Of a stretch of DNA of 41,592 nt, positions 8,261-17,025 are shown piece by piece; position 1 is the first letter of the stretch, and every line of letters begins with the position of its first letter. The stretch comes from an uncultured Bacilli bacterium (GTDB taxonomy: Bacteria > Bacillota_I > Bacilli_A > RF39 > UBA660). Position numbers and translations under genes: made by a program. The notes below the pieces were generated by a model that searched no databases, was not told where the DNA came from, and was given only the letters and a program-made list of their open reading frames with translations. The stretch is taken from NCBI GenBank assembly GCA_934167785.1, contig CAKPLX010000007.1, positions 1-41,592 on the forward strand. Direction: 5' to 3'.

Positions 8261-8768
8261 ATTCAATATACTCCACCATTTCACGAAGAGGTTTTCTTAT
8301 ATTGTGCATTGGATTTACTGGACAATCGGAAGATTTATACCCTAACATTAATAGACATACTACTTCAAGAGATTCTTTTAAATGAAATTCTTTTTTTAAA
8401 ATGTTATGATCAAACATTTCTACCCAAATACTGTCTAATCCTACGTTAGTTGCTTCTAATATCATATGTGTAGCTGAAATCGTCGCATCCATTTCATAGG
8501 TTGAATAATTATTTTGATGAAAAGCAATTTCTTTGTCACTACAAACCATTACTACTATTGGTGCACCATAACGGCAGGGACTAGCTTTATCTATTTTGGC
8601 TAATCCCTTTTTGGTTTTGATAACAAAGAAGTGTTGAGGTTGATAATTTTTAGCCGTTGGGGCTAGTCTTCCAGCCTCTAAAACTTTTTCTAATTTTTCT
8701 TGGTTTACAAGAATATTTTGAAATTTTCTTGTTGCTGTTCTCTTTCGAATAATTTCTTCAAAATTCAT
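8259..8768 (-). CDS. nitroreductase-family FMN oxidoreductase
   Basis: 169 residues, close to the usual size for short nitroreductases. The N-terminal FEEIIRKRTATRKF contains the arginine/serine-type FMN phosphate contact. LEAGRLAPTAKNYQPQHFFV is the conserved second FMN region. The GLDSIWVEMF segment and the C-terminal LGYKSSDCPVNPMHNIRKPL match the family end. These enzymes reduce flavin-accessible nitro or quinone compounds with NAD(P)H as cytosolic homodimers; the true substrate is unknown. The start has AAGGAAGAG upstream. It is 16 bp downstream of the LiaF-like gene and is the last gene of a minus-strand run. Confidence 0.9.
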   Translation of the reverse strand: MNFEEIIRKRTATRKFQNILVNQEKLEKVLEAGRLAPTAKNYQPQHFFVIKTKKGLAKIDKASPCRYGAPIVVMVCSDKEIAFHQNNYSTYEMDATISATHMILEATNVGLDSIWVEMFDHNILKKEFHLKESLEVVCLLMLGYKSSDCPVNPMHNIRKPLREMVEYIE

Positions 8769-8784
8769 CTTTTCTCTTCCTTTC

Positions 8785-9450
8785 TTAATGGCGGATTTCT
8801 ACCCCACCAAAAAGACATAGTGCCTTGACATAAATTGTTTTGGTGACTTCTGTTTGGTTTTCTATTTTTTTCCCTACTCCACCAAAAATAGGGGTTGATA
8901 CTACTTTTACATTTACTCCCTCTGGTACAAAAATAGTTATGCCTCCAAAAATAGCATTTATTTCAATGACACTTTTATCAACGATATTGGCATTTCTTAG
9001 ATTGCATTGAATTCCTCCAAAAATGGCATTCAATTTTCCACCTTCAAAGGGTTCATTTGAAAAATCTAAATTTTGTCCGGCAAAAATGGCGTTGTACTCT
9101 CTTCCTTTGGTATGTCCCATTTCTTTAATTATTCCACCGTAAATTCCATTTTTAAAAATGCAGGAAATTCCTAACATTACTAAAATAACAGGGAAAAGAA
9201 GTTTCCATACTACTTCAAAATTAATAATATCATTGCTTCCTAAAAGCAATAAAATTCCTGCTACTAAGCCAATTAAATTTCCAGTTTTATTCTTGTCATC
9301 AAATAAACCAATTAAACAAGGAATAATAATAAATAAAGTCCAAAAGCCATCAAAGAAAATATCTATTTGAGCAATTCCTAACGAATTAATTCCTAAAATG
9401 ACTCCTAAAACAATTAATACCACTCCCCATAAAATACTACTTATTTTCAT
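8785..9450 (-). CDS. LiaF-like membrane protein (cell-envelope stress family)
   Basis: 221 residues. The first about 100 carry four hydrophobic segments with the glycine-rich GVVLIVLGVILGINSLG start common to LiaI/LiaF N-terminal domains. The second half is the toastrack-like LiaF C-terminal beta domain, with repeated AIFAG/AIFGG/PIFGG/CLFGG turns at about residues 124, 143, 166, 188 and 213. In Bacillus, LiaF inhibits the LiaRS two-component system, and related proteins have bactofilin- or toastrack-type scaffold roles. No LiaRS-like pair is adjacent here; the nearest two-component system is 6 kb away and separate. The ATG has GGAGAG upstream. Confidence 0.82.
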   Translation of the reverse strand: MKISSILWGVVLIVLGVILGINSLGIAQIDIFFDGFWTLFIIIPCLIGLFDDKNKTGNLIGLVAGILLLLGSNDIINFEVVWKLLFPVILVMLGISCIFKNGIYGGIIKEMGHTKGREYNAIFAGQNLDFSNEPFEGGKLNAIFGGIQCNLRNANIVDKSVIEINAIFGGITIFVPEGVNVKVVSTPIFGGVGKKIENQTEVTKTIYVKALCLFGGVEIRH

Positions 9451-9498
9451 TTTTTTCTCTCCTTACTTTTTATTATTATAAAAATTTATCCTTTATGA

Positions 9499-10965
9499 TT
9501 ATAATTTTATTTTTTTTAATAAATTTCCTTTTTTTATTTCTAAGGTATCTACTGAAGCAATTTGGAAACTTTGATCCTCTATTAAATTTTCTAATTTTGA
9601 AAAATGGCTTGGATCCGTAATTCCTTTTGGTTGAAAGAAAAGATATTCCATCATTTCCTTTTTCTTTCCATCTAAAATAGAAAAATCTATTAAAGAAGTT
9701 AAAATAATATCATCTAAATGGGTTTTGCCTTGTAAGTTTTCTTCGTTTGTTGCTAATAAGAAAAGCCATTTTCTTTTTTGGTCATCTTTTTCTTGAGCAA
9801 TTCTATCTACATCAAATAAATGATACTTACTACTCGTTGATGTTGAACTACACATAACTTCATATAAATCAAAGAAGATATCGTCATCTTTTATGGTGAG
9901 AATAGTTTCTATATCTTTACTTAAATATCCACTTTGATTCAAAGAAAGATTGGATAATAATTCTTCAACATAAATTACATATTTATCTTCAATGGTATTT
10001 AATAGGGCTAAGTATTGTAAATATCTAGGATGATACATTCCTTTGATTGTCTCTAATTTTTTATCAAGAAGATAGATCTTAGAGAAATCAATGCCACTGG
10101 TGTATAATTCATTGTAAAGAGAATTAGATAAGCTATTTCTTTCTGCTTTTCGATCTGGATTTTTGATGTAATAAAACATCGCCCTTGCCTTTAGAGGACT
10201 GGATGCCTTTGAGAGAATTTCAATTTCTTTTCGATAATTTTTTCCCTGAATAATTTCTCTATCCGTCATTAAGCGGTATAAATAATAACTTTTAGAATAA
10301 TTTTCTGCTAAAATTTGCATATTTTCTAGATGGTATTTATCTTTTAATGATACGACATTTACTGCTAAATTATTAAGAGAATGCTCTGGATAACTATGAA
10401 ATCCTTGTACACAACTTGGTCCATACTTCATTATTAAGTCCATGTCTTTTTGATGATATTCACTTTGAAGAGAAAGCTTATTTTTACTAATCTCTGCTAA
10501 AGAACCCGCTAGGGCAAGATCATCTCCAGCAGAAATGATTTTTTTTAAATCGGCAAAATGACTAGGAGAATGGATAAAAGTTTTATCAGCAATTACCCAA
10601 AGTGCGTATCTTGGTGTTTTAGCTTCCTTTAATAATTCCATATCTTGACTATAATTTTTACTATTTAAAAAATTTGGTGAGCATAGCCGGTCAAATAAGT
10701 GCCAACAGCCATCCCCATTTTTTATTTCCATCATTTCCTTAATTTTTTCTTGGTAATCTAGACAATTTAATAAATTTTTATTTATTAATAATTCTTTAGG
10801 AAATTTTATTTCTTCGGGATTAACATCTAGATTTAGAAAGTTACTGATTTCTTTTTTCTTTAAAGTAGTTAGCCATTTTATTAGCTCACTTTGACTGGCA
10901 AAATTATTCTCAAGATGATATTTTTGAATTTGTTCTATGCCTTTTTCTATTATGATTGTTTTCAT
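9499..10965 (-). CDS. tandem helical-repeat protein of unknown function
   Basis: 488 residues, soluble, no TM or signal. I do not recognise a family. From residue 100 on, the protein is built from about ten diverged repeats of 32-41 residues. Each opens with an aromatic/His pair and an acidic-hydrophobic pair. Anchors are near residues 105 (NYSQDM), 137 (HFADL), 171 (YHQKDM), 212 (YHLENM), 244 (NYRKEI), 312 (YHPRYL), 347 (YLSKDI), 382 (YHLFDV), 416 (THLDDI) and 454 (SHFSKL). The pattern suggests a superhelical binding scaffold. The ATG has AAGGAGT upstream, and the gene follows the ABC-F ATPase gene by 26 bp. Function is unknown. Confidence 0.8.
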   Translation of the reverse strand: MKTIIIEKGIEQIQKYHLENNFASQSELIKWLTTLKKKEISNFLNLDVNPEEIKFPKELLINKNLLNCLDYQEKIKEMMEIKNGDGCWHLFDRLCSPNFLNSKNYSQDMELLKEAKTPRYALWVIADKTFIHSPSHFADLKKIISAGDDLALAGSLAEISKNKLSLQSEYHQKDMDLIMKYGPSCVQGFHSYPEHSLNNLAVNVVSLKDKYHLENMQILAENYSKSYYLYRLMTDREIIQGKNYRKEIEILSKASSPLKARAMFYYIKNPDRKAERNSLSNSLYNELYTSGIDFSKIYLLDKKLETIKGMYHPRYLQYLALLNTIEDKYVIYVEELLSNLSLNQSGYLSKDIETILTIKDDDIFFDLYEVMCSSTSTSSKYHLFDVDRIAQEKDDQKRKWLFLLATNEENLQGKTHLDDIILTSLIDFSILDGKKKEMMEYLFFQPKGITDPSHFSKLENLIEDQSFQIASVDTLEIKKGNLLKKIKL

Positions 10966-10991
10966 TTGTTTTTTTACTCCTTATCTTATTT

Positions 10992-12878
10992 CTACTCTTG
11001 AATTAAAAGTTGAACAATTTCTTCCCATTCTTTATTCTTTTTTGTGATTTTGTTGGTTAAATCAACAATTTTTTCATCAATTATCTTCATCTTTTTTCCA
11101 TCCAAATAATTTTCTTCTAAAAATAATTGTTGATTTTGTTCCTGTTTTTGTTGCTCTAATTGTTCAATTTCTTTTTCTAACTTTTTTCTTTTATTTTCCA
11201 ATTGATTAATATTAGTAGTTTTTTTTACTTTAATTTTTTCTTTTTGGGGAGAAAATACTAATTTAGTATTTTGCTCATTTAATTTTTGTTGTTCTAAATA
11301 AGTATTATAATCCAATTGGTAAAACTGAAAATTATTCTTTTTTAATACTAACAATTTATTGGCAATTTTTTGAATGAGATAACGATCATGACTTATCAGT
11401 AGGATGGTACCAGAATAATTTTGTAATATTTTTTCAATTGTACTTTTGCTTTGCATATCTAAATGATTGGTAGGTTCATCTAATAATAAGACATTAGGAT
11501 GTTGATTGATTATTTTACAAAGACTAATTCTAACTTTTTCTCCTCCTGATAAATCTTCTATTTTTTTCTTAATAGCTTCTCCTGAAAAGCCAAAAGAACC
11601 TAATTCTTTTCTAATTTTATCAACTGGCATATTAGGAAAAGTCCGATTCATTTCCTCATATAAGGTACAATTGTCATCTAAATTATCAAAATTTTGGGAA
11701 AAATAACCAATGGTAGTTCGTTCTCCAAAGTGAAATTTTCCAGATAATGGAGGAATTTCTCCTAATAAGGTTTTTACTAATGTCGACTTTCCTGTACCAT
11801 TCTCACCGATAATTCCAAGTTTATCTCCTCTAAATAGTTGAAAATTGAATGTCCCTAGGGCATAAGTATATCCTATAGTTAAATTTTTTACTTTTAAAAC
11901 ATCTTGATAGCTTTTTTCTTCAATTTTAAGTTTTGGCGGAAAGGTTTTTTGGGAAGAAATGGGTGGTTTTTCTAATTTTCTTATTCTTTCAATCTGTTTT
12001 AATTTAGACATTGCCATTTTTGCCTTAGTTGGTTTATAACGAAAGCGGTTCACGATTTCTGTTAATCGTTTAATTTCTTTTTCTTGTTTTTCAAAATCTT
12101 TCCAAGCTTTTTCCTCATTCATTTCTTTTTGCTTAACAAAGGCGGTGTAATTTCCGGAATAGCGTTTTAGGGTTCCGTACTCAATTTCATCAATAACGTT
12201 ACAAATATTATCTAAAAACATTCGATCATGACTTACCACGATTAAGGCTTTAGGATAATTTTTTAAATATTCTTCTAGCCAAGTGATACTTTCTATATCT
12301 AAATGATTGGTTGGTTCATCTAAGATTAGTAAATCTGGTTTTGAAAGTAATAGTCGAAGGAGAGATAACTTAGTTCGTTGTCCTCCCGAAAATTCACTTA
12401 AATACTTATTTTTATCTTTTTCACCAAAGCCAAATTTTAAAAGAGCATTTTCATATTCTTTTTGGTAATAATATCCTCCTAGATTTTGAAATTTATCTAA
12501 AAGATATTGGTATTTTTCTAAATTTTTTTCATCATAATACTTAGCAAGTTCTTGTTCTAATTGTTCTATTTTTTGAGAGAGTTTAATTATCTCTTGATAA
12601 GATTCTTTAATATAATCAATCATTAAAATTGAATCTTGATTTTTGACGCTCTGTTCAACATAACCAATCTTAAAATCTTTAGAAGATTCTATTTTTACTG
12701 GTTCATATCCATCTTCTATTGGAATTTGTCCTATAATTGCTTTTAGAAGAGTTGTTTTTCCACTACCATTTTGACCAATTAATCCTATTTTTTCTTTTTC
12801 TCTGATACTAAAATTAATATTTTCTAAAATCAGGTTGCCATCAATTTCTATGCTTCCATTTTTTATTTTATAAAACAT
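10992..12878 (-). CDS. ABC-F family ATPase (ribosome-associated)
   Basis: 628 residues with two ABC domains. The first has Walker A GQNGSGKTTL, signature FSGGQRTKL and Walker B LLILDEPTNHLD. The second has GENGTGKST, LSGGEKVRI and LLLDEPTNHLD. The basic interdomain linker (about 235-315) and a C-terminal coiled coil (about 555-625) are ABC-F hallmarks, and there are no TMs. ABC-F proteins bind the ribosomal E site and act in translation rescue or drug protection; this one looks YdiF/Uup-like. ATG 12876-12878 has GGTGAT 3-5 nt upstream; an ATG five codons earlier has no site. It lies about 55 bp downstream of the Rel gene and precedes the repeat protein. Confidence 0.92.
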   Translation of the reverse strand: MFYKIKNGSIEIDGNLILENINFSIREKEKIGLIGQNGSGKTTLLKAIIGQIPIEDGYEPVKIESSKDFKIGYVEQSVKNQDSILMIDYIKESYQEIIKLSQKIEQLEQELAKYYDEKNLEKYQYLLDKFQNLGGYYYQKEYENALLKFGFGEKDKNKYLSEFSGGQRTKLSLLRLLLSKPDLLILDEPTNHLDIESITWLEEYLKNYPKALIVVSHDRMFLDNICNVIDEIEYGTLKRYSGNYTAFVKQKEMNEEKAWKDFEKQEKEIKRLTEIVNRFRYKPTKAKMAMSKLKQIERIRKLEKPPISSQKTFPPKLKIEEKSYQDVLKVKNLTIGYTYALGTFNFQLFRGDKLGIIGENGTGKSTLVKTLLGEIPPLSGKFHFGERTTIGYFSQNFDNLDDNCTLYEEMNRTFPNMPVDKIRKELGSFGFSGEAIKKKIEDLSGGEKVRISLCKIINQHPNVLLLDEPTNHLDMQSKSTIEKILQNYSGTILLISHDRYLIQKIANKLLVLKKNNFQFYQLDYNTYLEQQKLNEQNTKLVFSPQKEKIKVKKTTNINQLENKRKKLEKEIEQLEQQKQEQNQQLFLEENYLDGKKMKIIDEKIVDLTNKITKKNKEWEEIVQLLIQE

Positions 12879-12948
12879 TTTATCACCAAACATTCTATTT
12901 CATTGTATCATAAGATAGAGATAAAGGAACATCATTTGGACATTTTTT

Positions 12949-14388
12949 TTAATTTTTATAGAACTCTTTTATTTTTTTCTTCGCGTAGCTGGTTTGGGCT
13001 TGAGAAATCCATTCTTTTTTTGGACCGAATGATAGGTCATCCGTAATAATTCTAATTCTATCTTTATTTTTTAAAACATAATTTAGGGGAACATTTTCAT
13101 CATTTACAAAAGAGGCAACCATTTTATTTGCGATATCTGGTTGATTTTTATAGGCAAAATCAATTATGGTTGATCCTTTTGGCAATTCAATTACTTCTCC
13201 TTTGGTTGTATAAATATATACATTAGATGAAAATAACTCATCTTTTACTTTTTCAATAAATTCTTGATTATCTCCAAATATGGCATTAATTTGGATTAAC
13301 GATTGAAAGAATTGATATTTATTTTTTAGATCTTTTTGCATAATATCTCTTGCTTTTCCTTTATTAATATCCCAATAGGCTGTTAATCCAAAAGAAGCTA
13401 CTTTATCCATATCAAAGGTTCTAATTTGAGTTTGAACAAGGCGTTCTTCTGGTCCAAAAACAGTAGTATGAAGAGATTGATACATATTTGTTTTAGGATT
13501 ACAAATATAATCTTTAAATTTATCATTAATGGGGTGATATTGTTGATGAATAAGTCCTAGAGTTTGGTAACATTCCATTATGTTATTAACCATAACTTTT
13601 AATGCTAATAAATCATGAATATCAGTAATTTTATGTCCTGCATTTAACCTTTTGTAAATTCCATAAATATTTTTTGTTCTAATTTTTATTTCATTGGGAA
13701 TTTCTTTTTTGGTAAGTATTTCTTTAATATTTGATAGCATTTCTTTTAAACATGCTTCACTATCTTCTTCTATTTTTAATTTTTGTTCAGATAATTTTTT
13801 ATACATATCTGGTCTTAAATATTGTAAAGATAGATCTTCTAATTCTGATTTAATACGATAAGCGCCAATATAGTATGCTAGTGGTACAAATATTTCCATC
13901 GTTTCAAGAGAATTTTCTTTTTGCTTGAATTCTTTTTTATATTGTAATGTTTCCATATTATGCAACCGATCGGCTAGTTTAATGATAATAATTCTTACAT
14001 CTTCGGTTATTCCAGTAATAATTTTTCTTGTATTGGCAGCATTTTGCGCTTGTTTAGAAGAAAAATTCATTTTGGATAATTTGGTTACGCCATTTACTAA
14101 CTTTGCTACATTTGGGTTAAAATCATGTGCAATTTCTTCTTTTGTAATTTTTGTATCTTCTAGTGTATCATGTAGAAGTGCAGCACAAATTGTATCACAA
14201 TCGGCATGCATTTCTGCCAAAATATAAGCAACATTTAAAGGGTGAGTAATGTATGGTTCTCCACTTTGACGATATTGATTTTGATGCAATGTTTTGGCAT
14301 AAAAGTAAGCTCTCTTTATTGTTTCTAATTCTTCTTCGTTATATTCTTTTATTTTTTCAATTAAATTATTAAGTCCTATCTTGTTCAT
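12949..14388 (-). CDS. rel: short RelA/SpoT-type (p)ppGpp synthetase/hydrolase, HD-SYNTH-TGS only
   Basis: 479 residues. The HD hydrolase domain has His49, HD 73-74 (LLHDTLEDT) and DRLHNMET. The synthetase domain has IRTKNIYGIYKRL, DIHDLLALKV, DKFKDYI (the basic RXKD-type of bifunctional enzymes, with Lys for Arg) and NMYQSLHT. A TGS domain follows (about 395-455), then the protein ends. Full Rel proteins run to about 730 residues with helical, zinc-finger and ACT domains, all absent here without any sign of a frameshift. ATG 14386-14388 has GGAGG 5 nt upstream. It is preceded directly by a terminator hairpin and a short ORF, suggesting attenuation. It makes or degrades the stringent alarmone. 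Confidence 0.93.
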   Translation of the reverse strand: MNKIGLNNLIEKIKEYNEEELETIKRAYFYAKTLHQNQYRQSGEPYITHPLNVAYILAEMHADCDTICAALLHDTLEDTKITKEEIAHDFNPNVAKLVNGVTKLSKMNFSSKQAQNAANTRKIITGITEDVRIIIIKLADRLHNMETLQYKKEFKQKENSLETMEIFVPLAYYIGAYRIKSELEDLSLQYLRPDMYKKLSEQKLKIEEDSEACLKEMLSNIKEILTKKEIPNEIKIRTKNIYGIYKRLNAGHKITDIHDLLALKVMVNNIMECYQTLGLIHQQYHPINDKFKDYICNPKTNMYQSLHTTVFGPEERLVQTQIRTFDMDKVASFGLTAYWDINKGKARDIMQKDLKNKYQFFQSLIQINAIFGDNQEFIEKVKDELFSSNVYIYTTKGEVIELPKGSTIIDFAYKNQPDIANKMVASFVNDENVPLNYVLKNKDRIRIITDDLSFGPKKEWISQAQTSYAKKKIKEFYKN

Positions 14389-14398
14389 TTTTACCTCC

Positions 14399-14429
14399 AA
14401 AAAATCGGCATTAAAAATTTTAATGCCGA
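14399..14429 (-). terminator. intrinsic terminator immediately before rel (attenuator candidate)
   Basis: TCGGCATTAAAA (minus-strand 14429-14418) pairs perfectly with TTTTAATGCCGA (14416-14405). In practice this is a 10-11 bp stem with a tiny loop. Six T residues follow (14404-14399), then directly the GGAGG of rel. The stop codon of the 35-codon ORF (14420-14422) is inside the 5' arm. Any transcript entering rel from upstream must read through it. Confidence 0.75.
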
Positions 14430-14527
14430 CTGATTTTATTTTCTATTTTTTTACTACCACGCAAAGTTCTCCTTACCATTTGAAATGATTTATTTAATTG
14501 AAAAAAGTCTATTCTATTTCTATTCAT
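14420..14527 (-). CDS. 35-residue basic leader ORF upstream of rel
   Basis: ATG 14525-14527 to TAA 14420-14422. The product begins MNRNRIDFFQ and carries six arginines and several lysines. AGAGG lies about 11 nt upstream, which is usable. It is the only ORF in the transcript from the consensus promoter at 14565-14593. Its stop codon lies in the 5' arm of the terminator before rel. A ribosome reaching the stop would cover that arm and stop the hairpin from forming, so this may be a leader peptide controlling rel. It could equally be a small basic gene with its own terminator. No homolog is recognised. Confidence 0.5.
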   Translation of the reverse strand: MNRNRIDFFQLNKSFQMVRRTLRGSKKIENKISRH

Positions 14528-14564
14528 GGTATCTTTAACCTCTTTCTTGGTAATATTAGATACA

Positions 14565-14593
14565 ATTCTAACAGTTGGGTATAAAAAAGTCAA
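14565..14593 (-). promoter_or_regulatory. strong promoter for the leader ORF and rel
   Basis: Minus strand: TTGACT (14593-14588), 17-bp spacer, TAGAAT (14570-14565). Transcription would start about 30 nt before the leader ORF. A small hairpin, AATCAT/ATGATT (about 14593-14606), sits just upstream and may help end the LCP transcript. Confidence 0.7.
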
Positions 14594-14631
14594 TCATTTC
14601 CATGATTAAAAAGAAAAAAAGAATGAATTTT

Positions 14632-16599
14632 TTATTCATCCATGGATTCTTCTAATTCATTTTTTCCTGATGATGTAGTTTCTTTATCTAAGTCATCATT
14701 GGAAGAATCACTTTGATCTGGGTCTTTATCTGGAACAGTAAGTGATTTTTCATCAATAATTGTTACTTTTTGGGTTTCTTTAGCAATATATCCTTGATAA
14801 ACTATTTCATAAGTAATATAGTAGGTCCCTTCTGATAAGGAAGTAACATAAGCTACTAAATCTTTGTAATTATCATAAGTTTTTCCTTTAATGGTAAATG
14901 ATTCTTTTATGTTATTATTATTTGTTACATCTACTCCATTATATGTTAGTGTATATCCATAATAAGTAAAGTACTTCGAAGTATTTTTATCATAATCTAC
15001 TTCAGTTTTTGATAATTTTAATTTTAACCCTTCCTTCGTTGTTGTAGAAGAAGTTTGATCGTTTTCCTTTTGATTTGTTTGATTAGTGTTATTTGTAGAA
15101 GAATTGGTGTCTGCTTTTGTTACTTTATTGGCTTTACTTGCATCAGCATCTACAGTTTCTTCATCTAATTTTTCCCCGTCTAAAACTTTTTTGATTAATT
15201 CACTTGCATACGCTACACTCTCCTCGCTAGGTTCCATGACATATGCTTTGGTAGATGATGCAGAATAAGTATAATTTTTAGCATCACTACCATTTAAACT
15301 GTTACTGACAATATTCCAAGTGTAATTATTTGAAAGCTGGAATTTAACTAAAGATGTTAATCTTGACATTTTCATATTTGTAACAAAACTATTTTGAAAT
15401 GAATCTAACAACTTGCTGTATTTGGTAATAATTGCCTTACTTGTACATTTATCAAAAATGGCTTTTAAAAGGGCTTGTTGATCTTTTACTCTTTGCCGAT
15501 CTCCTGCGGCAAAGGCTTTCCTTTCTCGAGCAAAAGAAAGAGCCTCTTCCCCATTTACTTGATTGTACCCTTTAGCATAACGATAATTGTCTATAGAAGT
15601 AAAAGTATAATCAGAATAAACATTCACACCACCAATAGCATTAACAATATCTACAACACTACTAAAATTTACTTTCATATAATAATTTATTTCAATTCCT
15701 AGTAAATCTTCGATAGTTTGAATAGACATATCAATTCCATATAAACCAGCATGAGTTAATTTATCTCTATAACCGCTTTTTCCATGAAGTTGAACATAAT
15801 AATCTCTTGGAATAGAAGTTAATAAGATTTGTCTTGTTTTAGGATTTACAGTAACTACCATATTTACATCACTTCTAGAGACACTAGAGATTTCTCCATA
15901 AGTATCAATTCCACTAATATATACATTAAACGGTTTTTTTGTTACATTAGTATCTTTAGAAATATCGCTGGTTTGTTTAACAATGACAAAGCTATAAATT
16001 TTTCGAATTAAATTTTTAAAACTTTTATCTTGAACAGTAATGCTTTCATTTAAAATATCTAAGTAAGAATTTTCAAGTAAGATGGCATCTACTTTTTTTT
16101 CTAATAAAGCATTGGCCAATTCTTCGGTATCTTCATATTTTTTCGAAGATAGTTCTTCCTTAGAAAGTACTTTATTTAAAGACTTTTTGGATTCATCACT
16201 TCCATTATCATAGTATCCTATTTTTTTTCCTGTAATGTCTTTTAATTTTTTATAAGAACTATCTTTTAAGACAACTACAGAATAGTTATAAGTTTTATAG
16301 TTTAAATTTAAATTATTGAGAAGTCCTGTTGTTTTTCCTAAATAAAAATCAAGAAGTGAAAAAACAATCACTACAATTATACTAAAAAAGCAAGATAATT
16401 TTTTTCTTTTTCCTTTTAGCATTGATTTCATTAAAAGAGCATCAATAGCAAGGGTAATCGTTATTGCTATCACTAAATAAAAATTACTTAATACATTTAA
16501 AAAAATGAGATTTCCTAAGAAAAAAATTGTAACTATTAGAAGTAAAAGAGAAATTATTTTACTTATGATTGGTGCTTTTTTCTTTTTCTTATTTTTCAT
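14632..16599 (-). CDS. LytR-CpsA-Psr (LCP) family cell-wall ligase with extra domains
   Basis: 655 residues. Three N-terminal TMs (about 13-34, 38-58, 70-88) precede a solute-binding-protein-like segment (about 110-200: LKDITGKKIGYYDNGSDES through KKVDAILLENSYLDIL). The LCP domain (about 225-385) follows, with SIPRDYYVQLHG, DKLTHAGLYG, MKVNFSSVVDIVNAIGGV, and FARERKAFAAGDRQRVKDQQ holding the conserved arginines. The C-terminal third is a Ser/Thr/Asn-rich linker, then an Ig-like region ending in an acidic tail. LCP enzymes move undecaprenyl-linked polymers onto peptidoglycan outside the membrane. The start has GGTGAT upstream. A weak hairpin (14622-14640) plus a T-rich run ends it. Confidence 0.9.
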   Translation of the reverse strand: MKNKKKKKAPIISKIISLLLLIVTIFFLGNLIFLNVLSNFYLVIAITITLAIDALLMKSMLKGKRKKLSCFFSIIVVIVFSLLDFYLGKTTGLLNNLNLNYKTYNYSVVVLKDSSYKKLKDITGKKIGYYDNGSDESKKSLNKVLSKEELSSKKYEDTEELANALLEKKVDAILLENSYLDILNESITVQDKSFKNLIRKIYSFVIVKQTSDISKDTNVTKKPFNVYISGIDTYGEISSVSRSDVNMVVTVNPKTRQILLTSIPRDYYVQLHGKSGYRDKLTHAGLYGIDMSIQTIEDLLGIEINYYMKVNFSSVVDIVNAIGGVNVYSDYTFTSIDNYRYAKGYNQVNGEEALSFARERKAFAAGDRQRVKDQQALLKAIFDKCTSKAIITKYSKLLDSFQNSFVTNMKMSRLTSLVKFQLSNNYTWNIVSNSLNGSDAKNYTYSASSTKAYVMEPSEESVAYASELIKKVLDGEKLDEETVDADASKANKVTKADTNSSTNNTNQTNQKENDQTSSTTTKEGLKLKLSKTEVDYDKNTSKYFTYYGYTLTYNGVDVTNNNNIKESFTIKGKTYDNYKDLVAYVTSLSEGTYYITYEIVYQGYIAKETQKVTIIDEKSLTVPDKDPDQSDSSNDDLDKETTSSGKNELEESMDE

Positions 16600-16672
16600 G
16601 ACATCACCTTTTTCTTTTTGATATTATCGTAACACTTATTCGTCTATAAGTCTATAATCAAGAAAAGGATTA

Positions 16673-16704
16673 TTTTTACTAGACATTTTTTTGTCAAGTA
16701 AAAA
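16673..16704. terminator. hairpin after the spoIIP operon
   Basis: TTTTTACTAGAC (16673-16684) and GTCAAGTAAAAA (16693-16704) pair at 11 of 12 positions around an 8-nt loop, abutting the stop of the 106-aa gene. No T run follows on the minus strand, so it is a weak terminator or a processing signal. Confidence 0.45.
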
Positions 16705-17025
16705 TTATTTAATAAATTTCTCTAATATTTTTAGGCCATCTTTTAAAAAGAAATTAATCGTTTTATTTACTTTGAGACTAACCGCTGTTGCTGACCTGGT
16801 CAAAGAAGAAGAATAATCTACTACTGTTTTTTCTAAATACTGATTTAAATCAACTTTTTTTCCTTCTTGAACATCTTTTTCAAACTGTTTCATTTGTTCG
16901 GAAGTTAGATTCTTTTTTTGTTGAAGGTGATACTCATAATAGCCTGTTTTTTCAATTAAATAAGCTAACGAAAATAAAATAATTAAACAAATAAAAAGCA
17001 TCTTTAAGATTTTTTTTGGTTTCAT
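16705..17025 (-). CDS. small single-pass membrane protein coupled to SpoIIP
   Basis: 106 residues. A short basic N-terminus and one TM (about 7-23, LKMLFICLIILFSLAYLI) are followed by a charged outer domain. That domain has EQMKQFEKDVQEGKKVDLNQ and an amphipathic C-terminal helix. The ATG abuts the spoIIP stop codon, with GGAGAAA inside the end of spoIIP, so the two are translationally coupled. It is not a named sporulation protein that I can recognise. The context suggests it works with SpoIIP at the membrane-wall interface, as inference only. Confidence 0.75.
   Translation of the reverse strand: MKPKKILKMLFICLIILFSLAYLIEKTGYYEYHLQQKKNLTSEQMKQFEKDVQEGKKVDLNQYLEKTVVDYSSSLTRSATAVSLKVNKTINFFLKDGLKILEKFIK

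Noticed and set aside
15475..16011. Plus-strand frames inside the LCP gene
   Set aside because: They are the complement of the LCP catalytic domain; AT-rich genes give such frames by chance.
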